This document shows, one piece after another, positions 11,864-23,697 of a stretch of 64,000 nt of DNA. The DNA is from Galaxea fascicularis. Taxonomy: Eukaryota; Cnidaria; Anthozoa; Scleractinia; Euphylliidae. Position 1 is the stretch's first letter. Each line of letters starts with the position of its first letter. Below the pieces are notes generated by a model. That model did not search any database, had not been told where the DNA came from, and saw only the letters and a program-made list of their open reading frames with translations. The stretch lies in assembly GCA_948470475.1 (NCBI GenBank), contig OX419347.1, positions 13,881,675-13,945,674 of the forward strand. The letters run 5' to 3'. Made by a program: the position numbers and the translations under genes.

Positions 11864-11925
11864 CCTTTCTTTTGTTCTAAAGTTTCTCTGCGAAGGTATA
11901 AAGAAACTTTAGAACAAAAGAAAGG
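11864..11925. repeat. Perfect hairpin, 24-bp arms
   Basis: CCTTTCTTTTGTTCTAAAGT... is followed after a 14-base loop by the exact reverse complement ending ACTTTAGAACAAAAGAAAGG. It may be a very small foldback element; a hairpin RNA precursor is possible if it is transcribed. Confidence 0.7.
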
Positions 11926-13026
11926 TGATGATAATGCGGTATCACGTGTGTCGGAACTGCCTTTTTTCACGGGAAAGATAGACTAAAAATAAATCACTCT
12001 GTAAAAATGCTGTAGGCTTCTAGTGATGGGCTCCTGATGATATTGGCAACTTGGAGATAGTTCCGAGACTCGCTTCCCGCTTCGTCTTGAATCGTTTTGA
12101 TAACACGTTCAGTGCTAGTGATTTGTTAATAGAGCTGAGTGTGGGACATGCTTGAAGAACGACAGAAAAGCTACAGACTCACCATGTTTTGTAAAATCCC
12201 CAATGGTGAGTTACTGACGAGATACGTTGATGGTACGAAGTACCTAACCCCAATGGGACTCAAAAGTCGCCAATAAGTTCCAAAGTATTAAATCCCATTT
12301 GCTCGTACATATTATTTCAAAATTTCCTTTTTTCCAAGAACAATAATTGACTGGAATACCCTGCATATCCCATGCAGCCTTCGCTGCTGACATTTTGGAA
12401 ACGGATTCATTTAATTCATCTTATTTAACCTTCACTACTGAAATTATGGAAGAATCACCTTCAAAGATGGAGGCTTATTAAATTAACTTCTTAGCAAGTT
12501 TTCTTTTTCACAAACAAATTATTTTAATATATCCCCCTCCCTCCCCCCTCCCATCTCTTTCCTAATGGTCGTTCCTTTGAAAATACCACTACAAAGGTAG
12601 AATCTGTTCGGCTGTTGAGCTGGTGCATGAAAAATGTGCAACTTCTTGTTTCCAGACCCCCCCCCCCCCTCTTGTTCTCGCCTGTCTACGAGTATCAAAT
12701 AATCCAATTTTAATGAAAAATTTGATTGGGCAGTCAGTGCTACTAAAAAGTGGGAGGCGTTTCAATTTGCCTTGATGAACCAAGACAGGCAGAAAATGAA
12801 AATAGAAAAAGAAAAGAAAAGGAAAGAAAATACATGAATAAATAATAAGGACGAAAATCCCAGAGGATATTTTTAACCAATGATGCAACGCGAGCTTCAC
12901 CCGCCAAGATGCATCGCGCGTGGAGTATAGTTTTCGAGGAGTGAAATCTGCTGATTGTCCCGAGCAGAGAGGTGTTTGCAGCACAATCTTGCATCATCTG
13001 TGCTTTTTCCAACGCATCCATTCGTA
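11926..13026 (+). other. Upstream region and 5' UTR of the SERBP1 homologue
   Basis: No gene is seen. It contains C-rich tracts near 12533-12552 and 12658-12669 and an A/G-rich stretch near 12790-12830. The sequence just upstream of the start codon (12890-13020) becomes more GC-rich and is probably the 5' UTR. Confidence 0.4.
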
Positions 13027-16000
13027 ATGGATGTGGAATACAGCATAGGAGTGAATAATCGCTTCGGTTTGTTAAATTTTGACGACGAGGATCCCGAAGA
13101 TATCCTGTCAAAGCAGGAGAAGAAGGAGGAGCCGTCGAAGAAAGAAAAGGCCAAGAAACATGATAAGAAACCAGCGAAGCAGCCTGTGAAAGAATCAAAA
13201 CCAACTGTTAGCAAAAAGGATGTTGTAAACGAGGAGCCCAGACGAGAAGGTTGGTACAAATTTGCTTTTCTTTGGGTCGTGTACAAGTTGTACGACTGTG
13301 ACGCCATCGTTTGTTGTCAGTCCACATGTGTTGTACACTCAGGTGTTTTTAAACTTCACTGTTGTGTTTTCTTGATATCTTGTGTTTCGAGTCACTCGTA
13401 AACAACCCATATGTCTGGGATAGAAACATTCACTGGCAGTTATTCGTTTGGCAAATAACTGTCAGGTGTTTTCTTCCATGGAAGTTGTAAGCTTATTTTA
13501 GTCGCTACACAACTTTGTGCGTGGATATCGTGAAATGCACTCGATCAAATGAATACCATTTAAAAACCAAAACAGAGTCCGTGGTTGCTGTTTCTCGATC
13601 GTAACATTAGCTACAGCTTTTAAAAGATGACAAACTCGCATGATTGGCAAAAATGAACAATTTCGCGCACGTGATTATAGTTGTTATGTACATTAGGCTG
13701 TTCTGATATAAACTAATTCTATCGTCTGTAAACTTTCCATACACTTGCTTGCCTTGGGTAGACTTTTGAGGCGCAATTATACATACCGTAATGTGTTATA
13801 ACTTCTTTGTTTTTGCAGAGAGAACCGAAAGTAGACGCGGTGGTCGCGGAAGAAGTGATGTTAGGAGAGAAAACGAGAAAAACTCACGTTTATCCAACGG
13901 ACCGAACGAAAGACGCGAACGCGATGATAATGCACCGAGAGAGAGGCGAGGCGGTGGATTTGGTGGCGGTTTTAACCGTCGGAGAGAAGGTTCCCAGGGA
14001 GATCCAGACTCGCCTGACAAGGAAGGAGGTGACAGAGAGAGAGGGGGCTTCGAAAGAGGAAGAGGAGGCCGGGGAATGCGAGGTGGCGGAGGTAGAGGGG
14101 GCCGCGGGGGATTTGGACGCGGAGGAGGCGCTGGAGGAGGCGGCGGCGGCGGCGGCTTCGGGAGGAAGCGAGAGTTTGAAAGAAGAAGCGGAAGTGATCG
14201 GTCGTAAGTCCTCTTTTTATGTCATCCATTTATGCTAAACCTTTTTTTATATATTCATGGTCACTTGTTTAGAGTGCTCTCACCAACACTGAAGTTAAAT
14301 CAAAAGCTATACTCACATTTCTATCGCATGTCATTGTGTACAATGTTTTCTCTTTCTTTTTACAACTTTCGGACTTTTAAGTTGTATTTTTAAAAGCTGT
14401 TTGCTTGCACGACAGATGCTGTTGTTATTGCATAGTGTTGAAAACATGTTATTTCTTGTTGGGCATGCTTCACAAGAAATCACTCTACTATCTAATAACA
14501 TTGTTCTCTGGAAGTGACTTTCAAAATCCTTAAATTCTACCTGTTTGTATTTCTGCTAACGTACAAATATATGTTGATAGAAGGAGAATGTTTTTTTTTT
14601 TTAAGGCCAGTGGTTTAACCAAGTCTGCATGGAAGTCAACACAAGGGGTGTTCATTTTACATTCTTGACCTGTGATAGTCAGTCACAAAGGAAAAGGTCG
14701 AGGGGTGGATTGATTTGCAGTATGAGTTCATCACTATCATATTTTCCTATTCAAAAGAGCCCTTTTTTGTGGACCAGTGGACACTCTTGCCCAGAAAACA
14801 CAGTGACCACAATTTTATAAATACTTCAAGCAAGTCCACTTTAGTTATTAAAAGGTTCTGATAATTCAGAATCTCTACTTAGAGAATGAAAGTTCTATTG
14901 ATGCTACAATAACACACTAATTCTCTAAATGTTGTAAAAGTAGAAAGGGTATGTGTAATTAACTTGAGTAAAACAATATCCGGCTGGGTATGGGATAAAA
15001 CAACTTTCAATGAACCAAGTCCTGACAGAAGTCTGGATTATTATGGTTGTTCATGTCAGCTTATCTGTCAGCTGAACAGTAAAAGAGAGTGAATTACACT
15101 TGTATTCTGTTGCCAAGGTAGACTTAAATTTTGGGTGTTATGGTGGTGTTGCAGGGTTGTTAAAAAGCACCAGCGGCTGTTGATATCGCTGCTAAGATTT
15201 GCTGATAAAAAGAGAAAGTATAGGGGGGGAAATGGTGTTGTTACACGCTCAGTTGCATCTACTTTCCTAGATTCTCCGTTTACTTAAAATCTTTTTGACA
15301 GCCCTGCTGTTGGCTCGACTTGGTAAAAGTCTGTTATGCTACTTCAATAGTTTCTCTTTGGCATCAGATTGCTTGTATGATTCAGGATCCAGTAGTGTCC
15401 AGTTTATAAACTGGTCTGACATTGTACAGCTTAAACCGCTATTAAAAATCCACCCCTCTCTGCTTGGGAAAACAAATTCCAACCAAAAAAAGATCCCAAA
15501 CAATCCTGGATTAATTTTTCAGGTGTTATTTTCACAATTGCATAGTTTGTGTTTACACTAATTGTGGTAATGTATAACATTTTCGTTCTTTTAAACATAT
15601 GTAAGATCTTCGTGTATTTGTTGTCAAAATGTTTAGCCATCTGTCACTTGTCAAAAGTGGGGTTTTGCTCCTTTGCATTTCAATTTCTTACTAACACTAA
15701 AGTTCTTGTGTCCCCTGTTTACTTTTTCCTCACTATGAGACATTTCTGTGTTGTAAAAGAAATTTGTCCTCTTCTTGTGGTCTAGGGGCCCCCGACTGGA
15801 CAATAATTCAAGTCGCGGGGAGAGAAGGTTGGACATACATTTTAACTTTAAATACAAACCCATTCCTATCCAGCTAACTTTTCTTTTAAATATTAAAGTG
15901 GCTCTGTGCAGTGTTCAATAATCATTTCAAAAACAGTTTTCTGTTTTGTAAGGCCATTTTCCTTGTAAATACAATTACTGTCAAGTTCCTTTTCCAAGAT

Positions 16001-19000
16001 GGAAATTAGCAACTTTCAGAAACCTTGAATAATATCTAAATATGCAAATCAGCATTATATGTGACAATGCTGGTGGCTGGTTGTTACAATAAGACTATAA
16101 ATAATTAAGGAATTTTGATGGCCTGTTTTCTTTAATGACAATATTAATTTTCATCTCTGTGGAAGAAAGAGTGAAAAAATAATAAAAACAAGAAAAAACT
16201 CTTAAGAAGATGTAACTAAAGTTGTTGAATTTTGTGAAACAGTCAAAAATAATGAACAGAGCAATATTTAAAGTCTTTAAATTTGAATTCAAATTTAAAC
16301 ATGAGATGAGCTTGCAATTTGTTTTAGGCGATTTTGAAGTAAGTAATGCTAAATGAAGTAGAGTTTAGCCATTCACAACTGCTTCTTTTATTAACTTGTA
16401 GCTCTTAAGGAAAATGGCAGTTTGATCTTAATTCATCTATCATGCAAAACAGTAACCTGACAGTTATTTGCTATGAGCACTTTGATTTGTTAACCAAATC
16501 ATAGCCATTCTTTGGTTGAAACTAATTTATGGCTAATCAGATTTTTTTGCTAACTTAGCTAATCATGAAAACCAGTCAAGGACACAATATTCATCCATTG
16601 TGTAACTTCATCCTTTCTGAAATACATAACTTCCAAAATGCCTAATGTCCCTTGTGTAAAATTGACTGATACTTTTAATTTTCGTCTGTCTTTTTTTGAT
16701 AAAATATTCCATGAAGTGAAACTGCTGTTGACATTTTAAATGTTAGAGAAATTTACTCTGGAGTTTTCACATGGCTTTGTAAATTTATGCTAATATTTAA
16801 GCAAGGAACAGCATCCCCCTATTTCCAAGAGCGTAATTTTTTATAACATCCACGTGCATAATATGAAATGCAAGGGTATGCTGTTGTGTGATAATTTTTT
16901 GAGAACAAAATTTACAGATCAAATAATTGTAGTAATAAATGACATGTTGGTTGTTCCGTTTCTAGCTCAGTGAAGCCACAAGAAAAGCGCGATGGTGGCG
17001 GCCAGTACAACTGGGGCAATCCTACAGAAGGAGGAAGGTAAAGCATGCAGTCAGTTATTACTTATACAACGTCAGTCATTTGCAAATGTTAAGGAAATGA
17101 GAGGTGGTGCATACCACCACGGAAGCTAACCATAGTTGACATGAAATATTCAAAGTGATTTGGTCAGTGCAGCTGTTGATTGACTTGTACTACCCAGATT
17201 TTTTTTCAAACCTGATAGTCGTGCACAGGACAGTCATTGAAAAAATGCAATAAAAAGATGGGGTCACCATGCTTGTTTTCGCCCTGCATGCCCGTTATTC
17301 TAAGTGCTTTTTGCTCAGTTGCGCAAGAAATGTTCAAAACTTTATCCACCAGAAAAATTGTTATTACAGTGCAAAAACTATATTACTAAAACCTTGGGCC
17401 TACTTGTCTTTCTGGGCTATAATCTTTCAGAAAAGTGATTTCAAATTGCCCGATCGTGCAAATAATGTAAGGAAACTGGACTGCTATCTCATATTCTCAT
17501 GATCCTCCCTGGCTATAAATGCAGAGTTTTATGTCATTTATACACACATTCTACAACTTCTACCACCCAACCTTTTTTCTTCTTGAAATATGTTTTTCCT
17601 GTACCTATTACGAGCAAATGACACCAATAAAAATGGGGGTCACCGTGCTCATTTGGGAGAAAATCACCATTTACCTATTCCTAGGAGATCAGTCCTTCAG
17701 AAAACCTGCAGTGTTTTGAACATGCATGTGCTTGTGCGTGTGCTGCTGATGCAAGAAATTATGCATAGTAAGGACGTGCAATGCAATTTGGGGGAATAGA
17801 CCGTTCCTCCAACACCGAGGCTATTTTCTGTAACGAAGAAATTAAATCTAAACATGTTTGCATTTCTGTAAAAAGAAATTCCAGGGCTTGTCACTAATTT
17901 TGGAAGTAGGTGCGGATATACAAAAAATAGCCGGGGATTTGAGTTGCTGTAGTAAAGTCAACATGATGGTTTTATCTCAAAGTGGCTAGGATATACCTGA
18001 AAATATGAGGGGAAAATACCCGGGCCCCAGCCCTTAATGACAGCCCTGTATTCTCTTCTCTTCCTGCTCAAAAACCTTGTTTCTGTTCTTTGATGTTAGT
18101 GAAGAGGCAGAGGTCTTTCCTCAGCCTGAGGTGACTGACTGGGCAGAAGCCTCTCCTGATCCTGATTCTCCCAAGGAAACTCCTGAAGAGTAAGTTTGAT
18201 TTACTGCATAATCAATGCTCATGTCACAAATGGTGGTGGGTGCATCTAAGCTGAAGCTGTGGTGATGATCATATGATTTTTTTTTTCAAAACTGTTGCAT
18301 CTCCAGTGTGTGGTCAAAATTGCATGTGTAGCCACCCTCACCCAAGTGATGTGATAGCAACAGCTGAAAACTTTGCAGAAAAAAAAATGAGAAATTCAAT
18401 GAGTTGGGGTTTTTGTGACAAAATCATGGAATATGTAACTTGAATAGCCATCACCATTGTGTAGCTGCAGCTTCATTGCTGGAGGCTGAAACTGTGAAGC
18501 TGAATCCAGGTAGCATGCTACCCCACTGCTGGCAACCACCGATGAGACCCACATGCCCCCACGCCTCAGTGCACCTGAAACCTTCGCAAAAGAGGAACTG
18601 AGTTCTGATAAAGCAATGAAATTTGTTGCACAATACAAGCAGTCATTTTGTACAAGCTTTTGTCACCCTAAACAGCGGAGGTCCATTGTCACCAGCTACC
18701 TTCCTAGTTTTGCTGGCTGTGATTTCCCTGTAAAAAGAGAGAATGTAGGGGAAATGTGGTGTTGTTAGCCCCTGATTGCTGTCTACTTTCAGGGATTCTC
18801 CTTCTACTTAAAATCTTTTTGACAACCCTGAGTAAATGCATCACTTGATTCTTACGATTCTTGTAATTTTTAGCGCTCAAGAAGAAGACAAGGAAAATGA
18901 GGAGACGAAAGAGGAGGAACCACCCAAAGAAATGTCCTTAGAGGAGTGGAAGACAATCCAAGAAAAGGAGCGTGTCAAGTCTTCATTTGAGCTTCGTAAG

Positions 19001-19933
19001 GCAGGCGAAGGCGAGAAAAAAGGAATGTGGAAAGATACCAAAGTCTTCAAAAGAACGCAGAAAGATGAAGAAGTGTTTGCTGCCAGAAGGGTGAGTACAG
19101 CTGAACATTTGAGTTTACTAGCAATCAGCATGTGATTTGTCATGACATTTCAGTGTTTCGTTGTTTGGACTCCCAGGCAGGCATAAATCCTGCCCAGCTG
19201 CAACTGTTTTGGCATTTTGGTCATCACTGCGTTACAAGAAAGAAACGGTTGACAGTTGTCATGTTGGTTAGTTATTCAGCAAGTGCTATGGTAGTGAAGT
19301 GGTGTGGTGTTGAGAAGTTTCCATCTTCCAGTACACTCAACTAAATTACTCAATTCTGATTAGTCAAGAGCTGAGCAGTACAGATAATCAGAAATTGTAC
19401 TCCACAAGAGTGCCTTCTAGTTTCTATGGCAACAGCCCTAAGCACAAGCAAACATGGCAGATTTTAATATTTTGACATACAAAACTTGATGGGAAGTTTC
19501 AGAAGCTGGGGTAGCGATTCTGTAGATTAGTTTTTGGTCTTTTTTAGTTCAATATCTGATAAATGAAAAACTGAGGGATTTCGTACTGTTATTCATAGTT
19601 TTCTTGTTTGTTTTAAAGTTTGGCTGAGCCTTTTGAGAACTTTTAAAATCACTGGTTAAAAAAAAAAGGTAATTTGTACCTCTTCACTTTCAGGTCATTG
19701 AGGAGAAAATTAAGACATCTGGTAGAGTCAAGCAAATTGTTGAAATTCCTATGGATTTCAAAGGCACTTCTGAACCACGAAGAGGTGGGCGCGGCGGTAG
19801 AGGTGAAAGAGGAAGTCGTGGAGGCCGAGGCGGCCGAGGTGGAAGAGGCCGCGGTTTTGGTAGCAGCCGTCCCGAGGGCGGTGAAAGTACAAATTTTGAC
19901 TTGAATGATGAGGAGTTTCCTACTCTTGGGTAA
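13027..19933 (+). CDS. SERBP1: SERBP1/HABP4-family RNA-binding protein
   Basis: Six exons join in phase: 13027-13249, 13819-14203, 16966-17037, 18100-18189, 18874-19090 and 19694-19933, giving 408 aa, close to the vertebrate length. The ATG at 13027 is the first in frame and gives an N-terminus (NNRFGLLNFDDEDPEDIL) like the family's. A Lys/Glu-rich stretch follows (about 35-74), then an RGG/Gly-rich block (about 80-200), the conserved HABP4/PAI-RBP1 core around PKEMSLEEWKTIQEKERVKS (about 285), a second RGG block (about 355-385), and the C-terminal signature NFDLNDEEFPTLG. Family members bind mRNA and ribosomes, occupying the mRNA channel of inactive 80S ribosomes, and shuttle between nucleus and cytoplasm; RGG arginines are methylation targets. 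Large introns carry several MITEs. SERBP1 and HABP4 are vertebrate paralogues, so this is probably the single pre-duplication orthologue. Confidence 0.95.
14204..15151. other. SERBP1 intron 2, no features
   Basis: AT-rich intron sequence with no recognisable gene or repeat other than a short T run near 14591. Confidence 0.4.
15152..15306. mobile_element. MITE with CAGGGTTGT..ACAGCCCTG ends
   Basis: The left end CAGGGTTGTTAAAAAG pairs with the right end CTTTTTGACAGCCCTG. The right half (CTACTTTCCTAGATTCTCCG, then ACTTAAAATCTTTTTGACA) is closely matched at 18700-18830. Intronic in the SERBP1 homologue. Confidence 0.65.
17882..18048. mobile_element. 167-bp MITE, copy 1
   Basis: The ends are CAGGGCTTGTCACTAA and TTAATGACAGCCCTG. 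The interior (GGATATACAAAAAATAGCCG, then TTTGAGTTGCTGTAGTAAAG) is almost the same as the copy at 61504-61670, which is also exactly 167 bp. It sits just upstream of SERBP1 exon 4. Confidence 0.8.
18700..18830. mobile_element. Right-hand part of the 15152-type MITE
   Basis: The segment from AAAAAGAGAGAATGTAGGGG to CTTTTTGACAACCCTG matches the right half of 15152-15306. The left boundary is uncertain. It ends 43 bp before SERBP1 exon 5. Confidence 0.55.
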
Positions 19934-20497
19934 AAAGGTGGTCGCCAAAAACCAAGCTGTGTTCCTAAGACTTGAACTTAAGTGCTGCATATATTCAAGG
20001 AACCAGGGGACAAAAATTTTACATGCATTTTGAACAGTAGAGCAGATGATTTTTCATGACTCGTTCAATAGTTACTCGTGGTAACTCCGCTTTTGCCGGG
20101 AACTTCAAAAGAGGACAACATTTTCTTCATAAAATAACAAACAGGTGCCCACGAATAAGGGCACAACGCTTAGTAAGTGGTACATAGTGATATCATTCTT
20201 CAAGTTGTGTATTGTCTGGTTACTGTGGTGCCTTAAGGTAATTTATGAAAATGCTGGCATAAAAAAGTGAGCTCTGTTAAAAAATACCAATGGAACTTTG
20301 TTTTTCAGTTTAAGCAGGTCTAATTCTTCTAAGTGATTGGTTTTTTCCGTGTTCAGCAGTTCTGTTTTCTCCCAGAAGGTCGGCAAGCAAGTGCACATGA
20401 GAATCTGACCTGCGCATTTCCATTCAACTCGACTGACCGAGAGGAGAGTGAACTGATTGCAGTTATTCTCAGAATGTAGCGTTGTGGAATTTGTGCA

Positions 20498-20503
20498 AAT
20501 AAA
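20498..20503 (+). terminator. Candidate poly(A) signal of the SERBP1 homologue
   Basis: AATAAA lies 565 bp after the stop codon with GT-rich sequence downstream (near 20530-20550). This gives a 3' UTR of about 0.58 kb from 19934. Confidence 0.5.
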
Positions 20504-20879
20504 TATATATTGATGTGTAAACACATCACCACGGCTTCAGTTGTTGTGCACAATTTAGCGAGGGTAGCTTGTGTGACTGTCCGTAGACAGAGCATTCTTT
20601 CAACTGAACGTTGGTACCGGTATAACTAAACCCATTTTGCAATTGATCTGCGGTAAATCTGAAAAAATTCCTTTACTCATCCTGTGTAGTGTACTAGTGG
20701 AAAGTCCTTGAAAATGGTAAGTCCTAGAATATCCTGGAAATCTGTAACTTTGAGTGATCAAGGTTTCAATTAGACATTTAGAAGCAACCAGATGGGAGGA
20801 TCCAATAACTGAAAAATGCTCAATGTGCGTTATGGGTCCTGGAAAGAAACTTTCAGAGGCCTAGAAAAGTCCCAGAAAT

Positions 20880-21040
20880 TTGTTTCTGAAGAAGGGTCAA
20901 CCTTTCCTCCCCCTCCCCCCCCCTTCCTTCGTCCCTCCCTCCTTCCCTTTGTCTCTCCTTCCGTCGCCCCCCCCCCCTCCCCTTCTGTCCCACCTTCTTT
21001 TCTTTCGTCCGTCTCCCCCTCCATCTCTTCTTGCGAGCCT
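20880..21040. repeat. C/T-rich low-complexity tract
   Basis: Imperfect pyrimidine repeats of the CCCTCCCTTCCTTCG kind, with C runs up to 10. No gene. The open frames here are composition artefacts. Confidence 0.7.
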
Positions 21041-21514
21041 TTGATAGGTCACTCTTGGTAACTGTTTACATGAGGGCTGTTTCTGTTTCATGCTCCTTCA
21101 AGATAGGGCATTGGTAAGAGTCAGTGAAACGCTATCCAGTTTATAGCAGTCGACTGATAGAAAAAGGGTTTTTTTATTGGAGGCTTTTCGTGCTGATTCG
21201 TAGGCAGTTTCAGTTGGTTACCTTTTGGTGTTTGCGACAAGAAGGACTACAGTTCTGTATTTATTTTCACGCTCTCATCGTTACGAGACGCTTTCACGCA
21301 ATGATCTTGTCCTGAGACTATTGTTATGTCGTCTTGGGTAAACTTTCCTTACGGATACAGAAAGCCAATGAAGTTTTGCACGGTTTGACACGTCATACTT
21401 TCCTAATCAACAAAGACTACCTCGCATGCGAATCATATAGCAAGTGTGCCCAAGCAAATCTTCTCCAAAACACAAATGTAATGGTAAATGGTTTGAACCC
21501 AGGAGTCATATCGT

Positions 21515-21720
21515 AATTAAGTGGACTATTTGTGGTGACATTGACTGACGTTTCGACAACCTGAGCGGAAGTCATGATCAGAGTCAAGTGACTTGTCTAA
21601 TGTCAGTAGATGGTATAAATACTCTGGTCGTTGATGTGATTGGTCAACGAAGTCGCACGTGATGTCATTGGTCGACTGTCAGTTAAGCCTAGTTGTCATT
21701 GGCTGTGAAGACTGTACACA
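21515..21720. mobile_element. Partial copy of the Penelope-like terminal repeat also at 62708
   Basis: GGTGACATTGACTGACGTTT, CGACAACCTGAGCGGAAGTC and ACTCTGGTCGTTGATGTGAT match the left arm of the 62708-63039 foldback; flanking AATTAAGTGGAC is also shared. Only one arm is present. The hammerhead-like core on the minus strand is damaged here (CTGATCA instead of CTGATGA). Confidence 0.55.
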
Positions 21721-22049
21721 GTGATTGGTGCGTTTTGATCCGTCTTTTGTTAGTCTAATGTGTGTACATGTATTAGTAAAATTACCAGAAGTTTACCGAA
21801 CCACTTGGCCGCCTCTGGATCCTTCTGTGTCTTTCAGGGTAATTTGGTTTCATTGTTCTTCATATTTAATTTCAACTCGGTCGCATATGTTAGTTTCGTC
21901 TGGCCTGTTACGGCGAGGATGAGGAAGCTATGATTTGTGTGACGAGTTTTGTGTTCTATACAATTTCGTTTGCTTCCCATCTTTCGCCCAACTAGCACAA
22001 CTTACCCTCTATGCTAGAGGTTATTTTCGTATGCGGAGGGGGGGGGGGC

Positions 22050-22335
22050 ATTGGGGTATATTAGAAAACCCAAAATCGAAGAAAAAAATCATCCAAAACC
22101 GCAAAAAAAATTCGACCAAAACCGAAAACCGCAAATAAGACAAAATAGGAAAAACCAAAAACCACATCGCATACAAAACCAAAAAAACACTAGTGCTAAA
22201 CTTTTTACGAAAACCGAAAACGAGATGCTAAAAAATAAAAAATCCGAAAACCACAATGAACACCAAAATCGAAAAACCGAAGTCTTTTGGCACAAAAACC
22301 GCAAACCCGATATAAAAAATTATCCGATCTAAAAT
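22050..22335. repeat. A/C-rich imperfect repeat of the AAAACCGMAAA type
   Basis: The block repeats AAAACCGAAAACCG-like units with drift (AAAACCGCAAA, AAAATCGAAAAACCGAAG, AAAACCGCAAACCCG). It opens with a G run near 22038. This is low-complexity satellite-like DNA and not coding. Confidence 0.6.
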
Positions 22336-23643
22336 CCGAATGGCCGCGTCTTTCCCGAAGAGAAATAACGCGGCGACGAGGTGCTATGTTTTTTCAACGG
22401 GTCTCTAGAGCCAGGATAAAATACGAAATACGACTCCACTAAACAACTACGTGGATGGTGTCGTTAATGGATGAATACACCTGTAACAAGGTTAATTAAA
22501 TGTAGGCGGAAGAAAAGTACAGTTTTCATTGACATATGTTTCCAGTTTATTGCAGACAGGGTAATCAAGCAGTGTCTCTTATTAGAGTTTCTTGGATTGC
22601 TATCCCGTTATGCAAACAACCTTAGGTTTCTTCCAATAAAATTTCGTTCCTTTGAACTTGATCAAGAGATCGCCTTCCCTAATAAAAATAAAATTCACTT
22701 TCTCGCACAGGAACAGCAGTGAAACGAAGACAGCCGAACTTAGTTATGAATGGGGTATCCTTTGAGTTTTCACATTTTGTTAGCTAACGGAAATAGTCGA
22801 CAGCACTAAGAGGAAGTTTGGGACAGTTAAGCCATTTTCTCCTTCTGCCAACGGTTTGCTAAATTGCCAAGTACAGACAAGGTATGTGGAATGAGCTTAA
22901 TGACTTCGAGTTACTGGTTTCGGTGAAGGGGTTTTTTTTTCTACAAGGGGATCATTCAGGTACAGGGAATCGGTTTGCTCTTTATGCCATGTCGTTTGCC
23001 TTACGGAAATAAAGCCCTGAAGAAAATTGTTGTCCTGTTATGAAAATGCGCATTTTCCTATGATCAAAGCGTGGGAGTTTTGGTTATCGTTGCGTTCTTT
23101 TCAGGGCCTGTAGTTGATTAATTAAGTAGCGATCGCAGCAATTCCCACTCCCCCCCCCCCCCCCCTCGCTTCCTCGTTACCCTGCTGCTGACCCGGATTG
23201 AAACAATCTAATCACTCTCCTGAATAAATTCGCCACTGAGCACAAGCTCACATTCAGGTATCTTCTGCAATCTTTCAAAGCTACTTCAGTCAGGTCATTT
23301 ACAGTGTTTGTTTGTTCGTTTGGTTTGTAATTATTTATTTGTTTGTTTGTTTGTTTTTGAAGGTACCTTGTACTTTTAATGAAAGAATCAATGATTGGCT
23401 TTCATTTATTTCACTTGAGTTTCCAACCAATCAGAATAGACCCTAGTACAAAAGTAGCAATTTGAGAAAGTGGCGGTAAAGCATATTCATGTGAGAAACA
23501 TGTGTGTAATTTTTTTTTTTAATCTAGTCAGCGACTTCCCAAAGTAATATATTCCCAAAAGCTTATTCTCTATTGCATTGCCCTCTGGTTGTCAAAAGAC
23601 GTGTTTTTAGCTCGGAAGTCAATTCCAAGCCGTACAAATTCTT
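22336..23643. other. Upstream region of the SLC4A11-like gene
   Basis: No gene is seen. It contains a C run (23150-23164) and a GTTT simple repeat (about 23300-23356). The last hundred bases before the start codon should hold the promoter and 5' UTR. Confidence 0.4.
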
Positions 23644-23651
23644 TGACGTCA
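23644..23651. promoter_or_regulatory. CRE-like palindrome upstream of SLC4A11
   Basis: A perfect TGACGTCA lies 39 bp before the ATG. This is the CREB/ATF consensus; function here is inferred only from position. Confidence 0.4.
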
Positions 23652-23676
23652 GCGGTGCCTCGATCGTGAAGCTTTC

Positions 23677-23697
23677 ATGACGAAGCAAAATGGATAG
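23677..23697 (+). other. Six-codon uORF overlapping the SLC4A11 start
   Basis: ATGACGAAGCAAAATGGATAG encodes MTKQNG and stops inside the first codons of the main frame, whose ATG is at 23690. If the transcript includes it, initiation here would compete with the main start. Confidence 0.45.

Noticed and set aside
12955..13026. Upstream extension of the SERBP1 frame
   Set aside because: The open frame extends upstream but contains no ATG before 13027, and the family's N-terminus starts at the chosen site.
12897..13307. 136-codon minus frame over SERBP1 exon 1
   Set aside because: Shadow of the lysine-rich coding exon on the other strand.
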